From: a virus
DNA length: 26,530 nucleotides
Strand: one strand, 5' to 3'
Virus record (IMG/VR): IMGVR_UViG_3300014501_000583
Span: 1 to 26,530 of that record
Positions 11,867-19,877 of the stretch are shown in pieces. The position numbers were made by a program, and so were the translations under genes. The notes below the pieces were generated by a model. That model searched no databases. It was not told the origin of the DNA and saw only the letters and a list, made by a program, of their open reading frames with translations. Numbering within the stretch: position 1 is the first letter of the stretch; each line of letters starts with the position of its first letter.

Positions 11867-14624
11867 CGTAGCGGCGTTCCGCCGCAGCCGACGGACGCTT
11901 CCGGTAGTACGACCCCAGAATAGATGCAAACCCCGACGCGGCGGGTGAGACGCCCGGCGGCGGCTTGTACCCCGCGCCGCCCAGCGCTCGATTGACGAGC
12001 CCCGTATCCTCGGCCAAGCCGAAGCCCGGAATCAGCGACCGGCCCACGTCCTCAAGCACGCTTCCCGCGCCGACGGTGCGGTTGGGATCGAGGTACCGCA
12101 TCCCCAAGCCGATTGGGCCCGCCGACGCGGGTGATTCGAGATAGCCGAACGGATTGGACGCTGCACGGCCCATGTCTTCGACCGGGCCCCCCATCTCGAG
12201 CTCCGAGGGCGAGCCTGACTGAAACGAGTCGTTGATCGTCCGCTGGGTGTGCGCCACGGCCTCGACGTAGTTCGGCCGGCGCATCGCGGCGCGTGCGACC
12301 GCGCCCGGTACGATGCCCAAGCGGAACGCTACGAACGGCCCGCCCATCGCATCGAGCGCCGAGATGAAGTACGACGTGTTGCGGTAGTCGCCGATGGCTT
12401 GGCGGATGATCTCGCCCTTTTTGTAATCGAGCATCACGTCTTGCATCGGGTCCGCCATGCGCGGCCACTTACGGTCCAACTGATCGAGTATCGCTTGCCG
12501 GTAGCCGAGTTCGATGCGCGTCAGCACGGTGTTCGATGCCGCGGTGTAACCGCGGCCCATCGAAGTCGCCGCGCTGGTGGCGCGTTCGATTGGCGAGAGT
12601 TCTTCGAGCGCCGAGGCGCCCAGCGGGTGCTCGATGTCGCGCACGTAGTCAGCATCGACGCCCATATTGACCAGGCGCGCGCGCTGGGGATCTTCGAGGC
12701 CCTTCGCGGCGTAGCCCAGGCCCTTCCCAAACGCTTCGGGACCGCCGTGCAGGAACGCCAGCGTGCCGACGTTCTTGATGCCGTGCGGGAACGGGTTGAT
12801 CTTGATGGCGGCTTTCTGCACGCGGCCGATGGCGCGCAGCGGTGAGCCGGGCATCGCGCGCCGGGGTCCCGACGAAAGTTTGCCGACGTTGACCGCGGCG
12901 TCGTCGCCGGTACCACGCCAGCCTGCGCGACGGGTTGCGTCGGCCTCTTCCTCCGCCGTGAGCGCGGCGCCGGGCGCGAGTCCCTTTTCCTTGGTGATCG
13001 CGGCGCGCGCTTCGCCCAGGCGCTGGGTGAGGAGTTGCTCGGTTTCGCGATCAACCATGACCTGGCGCACGCGCGCGTTGCCGAGTTTGAGCCGATTGAG
13101 CGTGCGCGCATACTGGTCAGTCTCGTGGAGCTCGCGGTCGGCCGTACGCGACTTCTCGAAGCCGCGGAACTCCTCACGATGCGTTCCGCCCGTCGTTTTG
13201 ATGATCGGCTGGTCGGCCCACCGGCCGCGCGGGTTGATGAGCGTTTGGTAATCCTCAACCAAGTTGTGATTGAGCGCGCCGGTTGGGTTTGGGAATAGCC
13301 GCAGGTCGTCAGCGGTCGGCTTATAGCCGAACTTCGCGGTGATCTCCTCGCGCATGGCGGGCGTGCCGTGACGGTAGACCTGCTGGTTGTAGAGGTCGCG
13401 CGCGGCCTGCGGCAACTCACCGCCCTTGACGTTGCGCAACGCTTCGCGGACCGGCGCGAGCGCGGCCTCGGCTTCGGCGTTGGCGATATGTTCGTAGGAA
13501 ATGTGCTTGGCCTCGACGCCCAGCCGAACGCCCTTCATGTCGGTTGCGGCCTGGCCCGCAGCGATGCGGCTGTTGCCGAGAAACCGATCGAGTTCGGGAC
13601 GCCGGCCGAATGCTTCGTGCATGAACTGCGCCATCGGGGCGTTCGACATGCGGCTGTACGCCGATTGCGCGAGCGCGCGCGTCGCCTTGATCGTGCGGTC
13701 GAAGCCGGGAACGTGCCCGCCGATCTCCCCGGCCGCATGACTCGCGATTTCCAGCAGATGCGTGCCCTTAGCCACGCCGCCGAAGATGTCGGCGAACGGG
13801 ATGAAATTGAGCGGGTCCCCGATGACGCGCACGCCCTCGCGCGCTGCCGCTCGTTCGAACCTCGCACCCAACGTGTTGCCCTTGGCGACCGGAATGTGCA
13901 GGATTCCCAAGACGGCATCGGTGTCGGCCTCGTCGTTTTTGCCGGGGTGCGTCATCGAGGTCCAACCGTGCCCGAGTCCCCCCGCGACCGTCCCGAACGT
14001 GAGGCGTTCGAGGCCCCCGCCGATGGCGTCGACCCAACCCATGGGGTCGATCGACGCCTTGTGCTGCGCGACCTTGGCGCCTCGCACCGCCGAATCGAGC
14101 GCTCCGCCGCGCGCCGCAACCGCGAGCGGGTTGACTCCGGCCTGGGCCGGATGCGCGCCGGGCGGCGTGACGTTCGCGTACTGCCCCCAACCGCCGCCCG
14201 CGCCCTTGTTCCGCGAGTCTTCCCACGGCGAGAGTCCTTGCGAGCGATGGAGCGCGACGGCCGCGCGCGCGTTCTCCAGGGGGTCGGCCGTCGAACCGGT
14301 CGGGTGAATGTCCGAAACCTGCCACAGGCCGCGGACGTGGTACGTCTTACCCTTGTCGTCGTACTGATTCGCGGCGTTGGGGTCGCCGGTCGATTCGGCG
14401 TAGGCGACGCGCGCCATGAGCGGCGCGTCCTTGGCGTCGCCGCCCGCCTTTACCCACAGCGCTTCGAGGTCTGGGAGGCCGTAGCGATGCGGCGCGGTCG
14501 CAGACACGTCCGACCAGCCTGACGCCCCGCCAGCGCCGACGCGCGGGGCCGCAGCGGGCACGTCGGACCATCCGCCGCTCGCGGGCGGCTTCGTCGCCGT
14601 CGCGGGAACGTCCGACCACGTCAC
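11841..14624 (-). CDS. Large internal virion protein with N-terminal lytic transglycosylase domain
   Basis: A 927-residue virion protein. Residues 1-45 hold three WSDV repeats (described separately). Residues about 50-150 look like a soluble lytic transglycosylase (SLT/lysozyme fold): MARVAYAESTGDPNAAN with candidate catalytic E77, then YHVRGLWQVSDIHP (95-108) and WEDSRNKG, matching the E-S-x-x-x-P-x-A and G-L-x-Q-x motifs. The rest is long, mostly helical, with charged heptad-like stretches (about 530-590) and no recognised enzyme motif. Size and position at the end of the virion operon fit the ejected internal proteins of podoviruses that open the cell wall during DNA entry. ATG at 14624 overlaps the previous stop; the TAG at 11841-11843 overlaps the VRR-NUC stop on the other strand. 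Confidence 0.85.
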   Translation of the reverse strand: MTWSDVPATATKPPASGGWSDVPAAAPRVGAGGASGWSDVSATAPHRYGLPDLEALWVKAGGDAKDAPLMARVAYAESTGDPNAANQYDDKGKTYHVRGLWQVSDIHPTGSTADPLENARAAVALHRSQGLSPWEDSRNKGAGGGWGQYANVTPPGAHPAQAGVNPLAVAARGGALDSAVRGAKVAQHKASIDPMGWVDAIGGGLERLTFGTVAGGLGHGWTSMTHPGKNDEADTDAVLGILHIPVAKGNTLGARFERAAAREGVRVIGDPLNFIPFADIFGGVAKGTHLLEIASHAAGEIGGHVPGFDRTIKATRALAQSAYSRMSNAPMAQFMHEAFGRRPELDRFLGNSRIAAGQAATDMKGVRLGVEAKHISYEHIANAEAEAALAPVREALRNVKGGELPQAARDLYNQQVYRHGTPAMREEITAKFGYKPTADDLRLFPNPTGALNHNLVEDYQTLINPRGRWADQPIIKTTGGTHREEFRGFEKSRTADRELHETDQYARTLNRLKLGNARVRQVMVDRETEQLLTQRLGEARAAITKEKGLAPGAALTAEEEADATRRAGWRGTGDDAAVNVGKLSSGPRRAMPGSPLRAIGRVQKAAIKINPFPHGIKNVGTLAFLHGGPEAFGKGLGYAAKGLEDPQRARLVNMGVDADYVRDIEHPLGASALEELSPIERATSAATSMGRGYTAASNTVLTRIELGYRQAILDQLDRKWPRMADPMQDVMLDYKKGEIIRQAIGDYRNTSYFISALDAMGGPFVAFRLGIVPGAVARAAMRRPNYVEAVAHTQRTINDSFQSGSPSELEMGGPVEDMGRAASNPFGYLESPASAGPIGLGMRYLDPNRTVGAGSVLEDVGRSLIPGFGLAEDTGLVNRALGGAGYKPPPGVSPAASGFASILGSYYRKRPSAAAERRYEKAERRAP
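14496..14618 (-). repeat. Triple WSDV(P/S) peptide repeat at the virion protein N-terminus
   Basis: WSDVPAT, WSDVPAA and WSDVSAT at residues 3-9, 19-25 and 37-43, spaced 16 and 18 residues by Gly/Ala/Pro linkers. Short Trp-containing repeats of this kind occur at the start of some other phage internal virion proteins. A docking or packaging tag is a reasonable guess. Confidence 0.8.
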
Positions 14625-16015
14625 GGCGCCAGTACGGCTCCGGTTGCCTTGTTATACCAGCGGTAGTTGCCGTGGCCGTCGTTTTGGAGGGTGAACCCCG
14701 GTTTCGGGGGGTTCGAGGGGTCGGGGCCTCCCGTACGCGCGGGGGTGCCGGGACCGGGCTGCGTGTGCGACGGAGCGCCGGTGCCGCGTACGGGGACGCC
14801 CGCCGTGCCCGAGTGCGCCGCGTCCGAAGCGTGCGAAGCGAACGCGCGCGCCGTATCGAGTTGACCTTTCGTGCTGCTCACGAGCGTCGAGAGCGCGTCG
14901 TACTGCGCTTGGAGTTCGGTCGAGGGCGGGAACCCGTTCCCAGCGTTGGACGCCATGGCTTTGGCGACGCCCGCAAGCGCGGTGTTGGCCGAATCGAATT
15001 GCGTACGCAGGTCTGAGATCGGTTTCGCGAGCGCATCGACGGTGTGAATGTTCTGCATGAACTGGCGGTTGTCCATGAGCGACTGGAGCGATTGAGAACG
15101 CAGTTGGAGATTGCGCTGTGCAACGCCCAGGTTGTCGATGTGCGTCGCCCACAGGCGCTGCTGATTCGCTTGGAACTGCGCCTCGTGAATGCGTAGCGCC
15201 TCACCTTGAAGACCGATGCGCGCGATGGCTTCCTTCTCGCGCGCTTGCGCGATCGCTTTAGCCGTAGCGTCAGCATTCTGGAGGTGAATGCCGCGCTCGT
15301 GCAGCCAGTCGATTTGGGCGTTTGCCCACTGCGAGGTGCCTGAGGCAAGGAACTCCGGCGTCAGGAACTGGTCGATTGAAAACCCGCCGCCGATCTGCGA
15401 TGCCGGGCCGCGCATCGCTTCGATCTCACCGGCGAACGCGGTCGGGTCGAGCTTCCCCGCTTTGAACTGCGCGACGGCGCCGCTCGGACCGATAAAGTCC
15501 TGCACGATGTTCGTAGCCGCCCCCGCGTTGAGCGGCGTGTACTGCTTGGCGGTCAGCCACTCGGGCGGGACGTTGCGGACCTTTGCGAGCGCCGCCGCGC
15601 GGTCCTCGGTCGGCATCGCGACGATTTTCTGAAACAGTTCCTGCCGCTCCGGCATCGTCATCGAGGACACGTCGGGATGCGCCGTGAGCAGGTCGAGATT
15701 GAGCACTTGGTTGCCGTGCTCGTCGGTTTTGACCGGTGGCGGCAAACCCGTCTGCCGTGCAATGTCCATCGCGCGTTTGATGCGCGCGGGGTCGTTGGCA
15801 AGGGTCGGGTCGGCGGTGATCTCGTCGCCGATCTGCGAGTAGAGCTGCTTACCCAGCGCCGTCTTTTGAGCCTGGAGCGCGAGCGCTCGCATCTGCGCGT
15901 TCTGCTGCATCTGCGGAAACTGCGAGAGCGCAATGCCAATCTGTGCCAGGGGGTTGACGATGCCCGGCGGCTGCGCGATGGGCTGCTCTTCGAAGGACCC
16001 GATACCTGCGGTCAT
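14621..16015 (-). CDS. Helical virion protein
   Basis: A 464-residue protein, largely alpha-helical and Gln/Ala-rich: PQMQQNAQMRALALQAQ near residues 34-50 and long helices at about 245-310 with coiled-coil character. The last 60 residues are Pro/Gly/Thr-rich followed by a compact GNYRWYNKATGAV ending. There are no catalytic motifs. Position between the ATP-grasp gene and the transglycosylase protein, with immediate TAG-ATG contact to the former and an ATGA overlap to the latter, suggests an internal core or ejection protein, like the middle members of podovirus internal protein sets. No family was recognised, so the virion role rests on context. Confidence 0.78.
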   Translation of the reverse strand: MTAGIGSFEEQPIAQPPGIVNPLAQIGIALSQFPQMQQNAQMRALALQAQKTALGKQLYSQIGDEITADPTLANDPARIKRAMDIARQTGLPPPVKTDEHGNQVLNLDLLTAHPDVSSMTMPERQELFQKIVAMPTEDRAAALAKVRNVPPEWLTAKQYTPLNAGAATNIVQDFIGPSGAVAQFKAGKLDPTAFAGEIEAMRGPASQIGGGFSIDQFLTPEFLASGTSQWANAQIDWLHERGIHLQNADATAKAIAQAREKEAIARIGLQGEALRIHEAQFQANQQRLWATHIDNLGVAQRNLQLRSQSLQSLMDNRQFMQNIHTVDALAKPISDLRTQFDSANTALAGVAKAMASNAGNGFPPSTELQAQYDALSTLVSSTKGQLDTARAFASHASDAAHSGTAGVPVRGTGAPSHTQPGPGTPARTGGPDPSNPPKPGFTLQNDGHGNYRWYNKATGAVLAP

Positions 16016-17335
16016 CTACGACTCCAAGAGGCCCGCGTGGACCTCGAACCCGGCTTCGATCAACTTCTCGGCCGCGGCCTTGCAGTCATCCGCGCCGTCC
16101 GTACGAAACTGCAGCCCGCGCACCTGGAGCACGTCCTTGGCGTATTCGATCACGCGGTCGTGGATATCGTCGATCGCGTCTCCGGTGTCCGCCGCCAGTC
16201 CGACGCAGCCTTCGGGCCCCGCGACCTCTAGGGTGTTCTCGTCCTTGCCGGCGCGCACGGCGTAGGGGATGAAGCGACCGTCCCACAAGCCGTCAGCGCC
16301 CCGGATGCGCGTCCCGTCGGCGCCGCCCTTGTCGGAGCGCTTGCCGTGCTCCCAAGGGTACGGCGGTACCGAGAGCCGTACGGCGTAGGCGAGTTCGGTC
16401 GAGGGTTCGGGGACCTCGGCGCCGTGCGCTACCGCTTTGAGGTGCGCTCCGAGGTTGGGCAGGAGCAGCGCGGCGGTCATCTCGGCATCGTAACCCATGC
16501 GAGGCGTCCACTCCAAGAAGTACACATCGCCCTCGTCGGCGACCAGCGCGTTGATGTCGTAGATGCCGGGCGGCGCGTTGTAGCCGCGAAACGCTTCGGC
16601 CAACTGCGGCCACCCCAAGCGCCGTGCGATCTCGGGTTCGTCGTCGTAGAACCACACGGCATTGAACGCACAGCCCGTCGATGGCCCAACGTCCTCGTTC
16701 ATAAACTTTTTGTTTTCGTAGGTCGCCTCGAACGGTCCGGTCCAGTCCTTACCGTTCCACCAGCGCGCGGTCGAGAACGGCACGCCGTCGATCTTGCGCT
16801 GCAGGATGCAGGTGCCGTGCGCACCGTGCTCCGCGATCAACTCGTCGAGGTATTCGGCGAGCTCCGCACCGTTGTCCGCGCCGTGCGTTGCGTCCGATTC
16901 GAGGTAACGGTCCGACTTGAAGTACATCGGGATGTCGAGCTGCGCGGCGCGGGCGCGGGCTTGGTCGAACGACGCGAACTCTTCGTAGGGCGGGAGTAGC
17001 GCACCGGCGTCTTTGGCGACCTTGAAGCCGAAGGAACGGTCGTTCTCCAAGCGGTCGCAGAACGCGCCGCCGCCGACGGTTGCAATGCCGAGCGCCCGTG
17101 CCGCATCGGCCTTCTCGCCGAGCTTCGAGGATCCGAACAGCGCCAGCGCGTCGGACGGCTTTTCGTGCAGCCACGCCAGACCGTCTTCCCACGTCGCGAA
17201 CTTCTCAACGAGGCCGTTGCCGACCGACTTCGCAGCCTGCGGTTGAATCCAATACCGCACGTCGTGGCCTTCATCAAGCAGCCGCATGACCCACGAGAGT
17301 TCGTACGCGAAATCGGTCGCAACGAGAATCCTCAT
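16016..17335 (-). CDS. PurD-like ATP-grasp ligase encoded in the virion operon
   Basis: A 439-residue protein resembling phosphoribosylamine-glycine ligase (PurD) over its length. Seen: a Rossmann-like start MRILVATDFAYE (1-12); GGGAFCDRLENDRSFGFKVA (88-107), matching PurD's G-P-S..A..LE.SK.F.K; lysine K140 (MYFKSD); ILQRKIDGVPFSTA (177-190), like the E-x-x-x-G-x-E-x-S strand; NEDVGPSTG (213-221), like DGDxGPNTGG; YFLEWTPRMG (272-281), like the metal-binding E-F-N-x-R-F-G; and a C-terminal domain with ENTLEVAGPEG. Differences: the N-terminal GGREH phosphate-binding motif of PurD is absent, and the metal-binding Asn is Thr. So it probably activates a carboxylate with ATP but may not use phosphoribosylamine. 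It overlaps the gene before by ATGA. The substrate is unknown; a role in modifying virion protein or a small molecule is inference. Confidence 0.82.
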   Translation of the reverse strand: MRILVATDFAYELSWVMRLLDEGHDVRYWIQPQAAKSVGNGLVEKFATWEDGLAWLHEKPSDALALFGSSKLGEKADAARALGIATVGGGAFCDRLENDRSFGFKVAKDAGALLPPYEEFASFDQARARAAQLDIPMYFKSDRYLESDATHGADNGAELAEYLDELIAEHGAHGTCILQRKIDGVPFSTARWWNGKDWTGPFEATYENKKFMNEDVGPSTGCAFNAVWFYDDEPEIARRLGWPQLAEAFRGYNAPPGIYDINALVADEGDVYFLEWTPRMGYDAEMTAALLLPNLGAHLKAVAHGAEVPEPSTELAYAVRLSVPPYPWEHGKRSDKGGADGTRIRGADGLWDGRFIPYAVRAGKDENTLEVAGPEGCVGLAADTGDAIDDIHDRVIEYAKDVLQVRGLQFRTDGADDCKAAAEKLIEAGFEVHAGLLES

Positions 17336-17925
17336 CCCGCATTCGGGTTGCCGTAGCCGTAGGCGTACGAATCCCCCAGCAGGTTGTTGCCCCCCGTGGC
17401 GCCCGTTTTGCCGCCGCCGCTTCCCATCTTAGAAGCGACGCCGTTCAACGCGCCGCCGATCCCCTGGCCGACTCCCTGACCAGCGCCCGAGGCCGCGTTC
17501 ATGTACGGATTGACGAGCGACGAGAGCGATCCGGTGAGGCCCGAGCCGATGCCGAGCAGGCTCGAGATGTCGCCCATCGCGGCCTGTTTGCCTTGAATCT
17601 GACCGGCCATGCCCTCCTGGCCGATTTGGGAAGCGGTGTTCTCGACGACGGCGCCGGGGTTGGCGATCGACCCGACGCGCGACATCATCGTCTTCATCGC
17701 CGAGGTGCCGGCCGACGGAAAGAGATTGGCGTTTTCGAGCGACCCCAGCAGTCCGCCGTTGGGGCCCGTCCCGTTGAGGATACCGTTGATGTCGTTCATC
17801 ATCGACTGATAGCCGCCGGTTTCCAACCCCGTGATGGTGTTGGCCTGGCCCATATCCTGGTTGTACTGATTTGCGGACGACCCGGCGCCGAAGAGGCCGC
17901 CGATGATCGGGATTGACGAACTCAT
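17332..17925 (-). CDS. Gly/Ser-rich small virion protein
   Basis: A 197-residue protein of low complexity: PIIGGLFGAGSSANQYNQ at the start, Gly/Ala/Met/Asn-rich helices in the middle (about 20-130) and a Gly-rich tail ending YAYGYGNPNAG. ATG at 17925 is chosen because it makes an ATGA overlap with the GNAT stop; an upstream in-frame start would lie deep in that gene. Phages often carry small proteins beginning with a Gly-rich hydrophobic stretch next to internal virion protein genes. It could interact with membranes during ejection; unproven. Confidence 0.72.
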   Translation of the reverse strand: MSSSIPIIGGLFGAGSSANQYNQDMGQANTITGLETGGYQSMMNDINGILNGTGPNGGLLGSLENANLFPSAGTSAMKTMMSRVGSIANPGAVVENTASQIGQEGMAGQIQGKQAAMGDISSLLGIGSGLTGSLSSLVNPYMNAASGAGQGVGQGIGGALNGVASKMGSGGGKTGATGGNNLLGDSYAYGYGNPNAG

Positions 17926-18389
17926 TTGCCCAGCCCCAGCGCCCACACAGCCGCGATCGGCTTACCCCCGCGGGAGCCCATCGCGCGCGCCATGACGCGG
18001 TTGACGCGGTGGTTGTCGTTGAGCACCGACGCGACGACGATGCGTACGTCGCCCGAGTCGTAGAGGTGCGCCAGGCGCGTGATGGTCGCCTCAAGCGCGC
18101 GAGCGCCCAAGCGGTTCGGGTAGACGTACAGGCCGCCGACCTCGAGCGACCGCTTTGCCATGTCCCAGGTGATGCCCAGCACGCCGCCTACGCGGCCGTA
18201 GGACCCATCGGGGCGCATCTCCACGATCGCCAGCCAAATCGGCGAGAGAGCCTCGCCGTCGGTCGGCAAGCCGAACCGCGCGCAGTACCGCCGGAAGAGG
18301 TCGCGAGCGACGCCGCGCTGCTCGGGCGCGAGCGGCGGCCAAGCAAACGAGGCCGTTCCGGCAGGCGCGACGTACTCCGGGGCGATCAT
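17922..18389 (-). CDS. GNAT-fold N-acetyltransferase-like protein
   Basis: A 155-residue protein with the GNAT layout: an N-terminal helix-strand part; central strands WLAIVEMRPDG and RVGGVLGITWD; LEVGGLYVYPNRLGARALEATIT (about 82-104), where the strand and following helix correspond to motif A that binds acetyl-CoA pyrophosphate, although the canonical R/Q-x-x-G-x-G/A is replaced by N-R-L-G-A-R-A; then VRIVVASVLNDNHRVNRVMARAMG, the usual N-x-x-x-x-x-x-x-x-x-x-G ending. It sits in the virion operon two genes before the ATP-grasp enzyme, with ATGA coupling to the gene between. It may be a real acetyltransferase or a GNAT fold used structurally, as seen in some phage virion proteins. Forty bases without a gene separate it from the fibre gene. 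Confidence 0.72.
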   Translation of the reverse strand: MIAPEYVAPAGTASFAWPPLAPEQRGVARDLFRRYCARFGLPTDGEALSPIWLAIVEMRPDGSYGRVGGVLGITWDMAKRSLEVGGLYVYPNRLGARALEATITRLAHLYDSGDVRIVVASVLNDNHRVNRVMARAMGSRGGKPIAAVWALGLGK

Positions 18390-18429
18390 GGGCGAACCCT
18401 ACCCGAAATGGGGGGTTTGAGCAAGGCGA

Positions 18430-19479
18430 TCATCCGAGCCGCTGGGCGTTGTTGAGCGAGGAAATCTGGGCTTGCGTCAGCGCCGCGTTGTGGACGATGG
18501 CTTTCCCGAAAGAGGCTGGCACATTGTAACTCGCACCGCCAACGAGCGCACCGATCGTGATTGGGTTTCCACCTTTTGCATAAGCAAGAGTCGCGCTCCC
18601 GACCGGAAATCCATTGACGTAAAGTGTGCCGACTGTTCCGGTATGCGTGAACGCAAAGAAGATCGGCCCGAGCGGTACCTGGGCGCCTGACAAGAAGTTG
18701 CCGACGGTGATTGAGGCATAGGTACCAGCGCCCCCAAACTGTATAGTCAAGGCTCCGCCGCTGGTGTAGAGAATGAACCCGGTGTCTGAGCCGCCGACGT
18801 TTGCGTTTGTGTCCCAAAGGCTATACAAACTGGCCGCGGGGTCCCACTTCGGATTGAACTCGCACATGGTCGCGAACGTGAACCCAATCGTCGTCGTGTT
18901 GTCCGGGACCGTTGCGTAGCCTGTCGCGCCATCGAAGATCGGGCAACCTTCGCCGTCGTTGCGTAACGCGACCTGATTCAAGAGCACCCCGGTACCGGCG
19001 TATGTTCCAGTCGCTCCGCCGGTTGTACCGCTGTCGGTGATGTTCGTTCCAGTCGTCTCATTCATCACATAGTAGTGCTGAACCAACGCTTGCGCGGTCG
19101 TGTCGAATACACCGCCGGGAGGTGACGGTAGCGCTGCTGATGCCCACGCGCCGCCGACCGACGTGAGCACATTGCCCGCGGCACCCGGGGCGAGAAACGA
19201 AATGACCGGAGTTGTGCCGCCGCTCGAAAAAACCGGCGAGGTCGCGGTGACGGACGTGACTCCGCCGCCGCTGCCGCCCGACGCCGAGATGACGAAGATG
19301 CCGGAGCCCGGCGGCGTCTCGACGATGGTGACGTTCGTCCCCGGCTTGAGCGTGATCGTGCCTTCGCGACCGTTGACCGACAAGACGTAATCGCCCAGCG
19401 CCGTCACAACTTGCGACGGAAACGGAACGCTGCCCGGAGCGCCCTTGACCCACTGACGTCGCCAGACCTGATTCGCCAC
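18430..19479 (-). CDS. Tail fibre or adhesin with LamG/concanavalin-like domain
   Basis: A 349-residue protein. The N-terminal about 120 residues are fibre-like, rich in Ser/Gly/Thr/Val (VTSVTATSPVFSSGG), with LSVNGREGTITLKPGTNV resembling the short repeats of phage fibre shafts. Residues about 135-345 look like a LamG-type jelly-roll: DGEGCPIFDGATGYATV, FAFTHTGTVGTLYVNG, GNPITIGALVG and the closing IVHNAALTQAQISSLNNA. Such domains bind carbohydrates. GTG at 19479 overlaps the previous TAG by one base. A host-surface receptor-binding fibre is the best reading. Confidence 0.82.
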   Translation of the reverse strand: MANQVWRRQWVKGAPGSVPFPSQVVTALGDYVLSVNGREGTITLKPGTNVTIVETPPGSGIFVISASGGSGGGVTSVTATSPVFSSGGTTPVISFLAPGAAGNVLTSVGGAWASAALPSPPGGVFDTTAQALVQHYYVMNETTGTNITDSGTTGGATGTYAGTGVLLNQVALRNDGEGCPIFDGATGYATVPDNTTTIGFTFATMCEFNPKWDPAASLYSLWDTNANVGGSDTGFILYTSGGALTIQFGGAGTYASITVGNFLSGAQVPLGPIFFAFTHTGTVGTLYVNGFPVGSATLAYAKGGNPITIGALVGGASYNVPASFGKAIVHNAALTQAQISSLNNAQRLG

Positions 19480-19877
19480 TACCCGGTGCCGTTAAAGATG
19501 CTCGATACGAACGATTGCATCGGATCTTGGATCATGCCTTGGCTCAAGCCGCCGCCTCCACCGAGGTTGGGGTTCGCGACCTGTCCCAGCCCGCCGAAAC
19601 CGCCCTGCGCGGAGGGGGAGCCTCCGCCCATGCCGCCGATTTTGCCCATGATGTCCTGCGATTGCATGGCCGGCGCCGCCGAGCCGGTGACGCTACCGAG
19701 TTTGTCCATGGCGTTCGTCGGTTGCATCGAGGGCGACGCGCCGGTTGGCGCGTTCGACGTGTTGGGCGTTGCGGTCGTCGGCGTTTTGGTCGTGCCCGAC
19801 GCGACACCTTCCGGGTTTTGACTCGGCAGGCTCGATGGCGTAGAAAGCTTTGAGCCCAGACTTCCGAGGAAACTCAT
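19479..19877 (-). CDS. Small Gly/Ser/Thr-rich virion-associated protein
   Basis: A 132-residue protein beginning FLGSLGSKLS, then a Thr/Pro/Ser/Asn-rich disordered stretch (about 15-55) and a Gly/Met/Gln-rich half with GGFGGLGQV and GGGGGLSQG. It ends DPMQSFVSSIFNGTG. There is no fold I recognise. The start overlaps the tail hub stop (ATGA) and the end abuts the fibre gene, so it is part of the tail operon. It may be a tail accessory or an internal protein with membrane affinity. Confidence 0.7.
   Translation of the reverse strand: MSFLGSLGSKLSTPSSLPSQNPEGVASGTTKTPTTATPNTSNAPTGASPSMQPTNAMDKLGSVTGSAAPAMQSQDIMGKIGGMGGGSPSAQGGFGGLGQVANPNLGGGGGLSQGMIQDPMQSFVSSIFNGTG

Noticed and set aside
13368-14522. 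384-codon plus-strand open frame inside the virion block
   Set aside because: It is opposite the transglycosylase-bearing gene, is Arg/Val-rich as antisense frames here are, and shows no domain.
16016-17335. Housekeeping purD of the host
   Set aside because: No purine genes nearby, the PRA-binding GGREH motif is missing, and the gene overlaps phage genes at its start.
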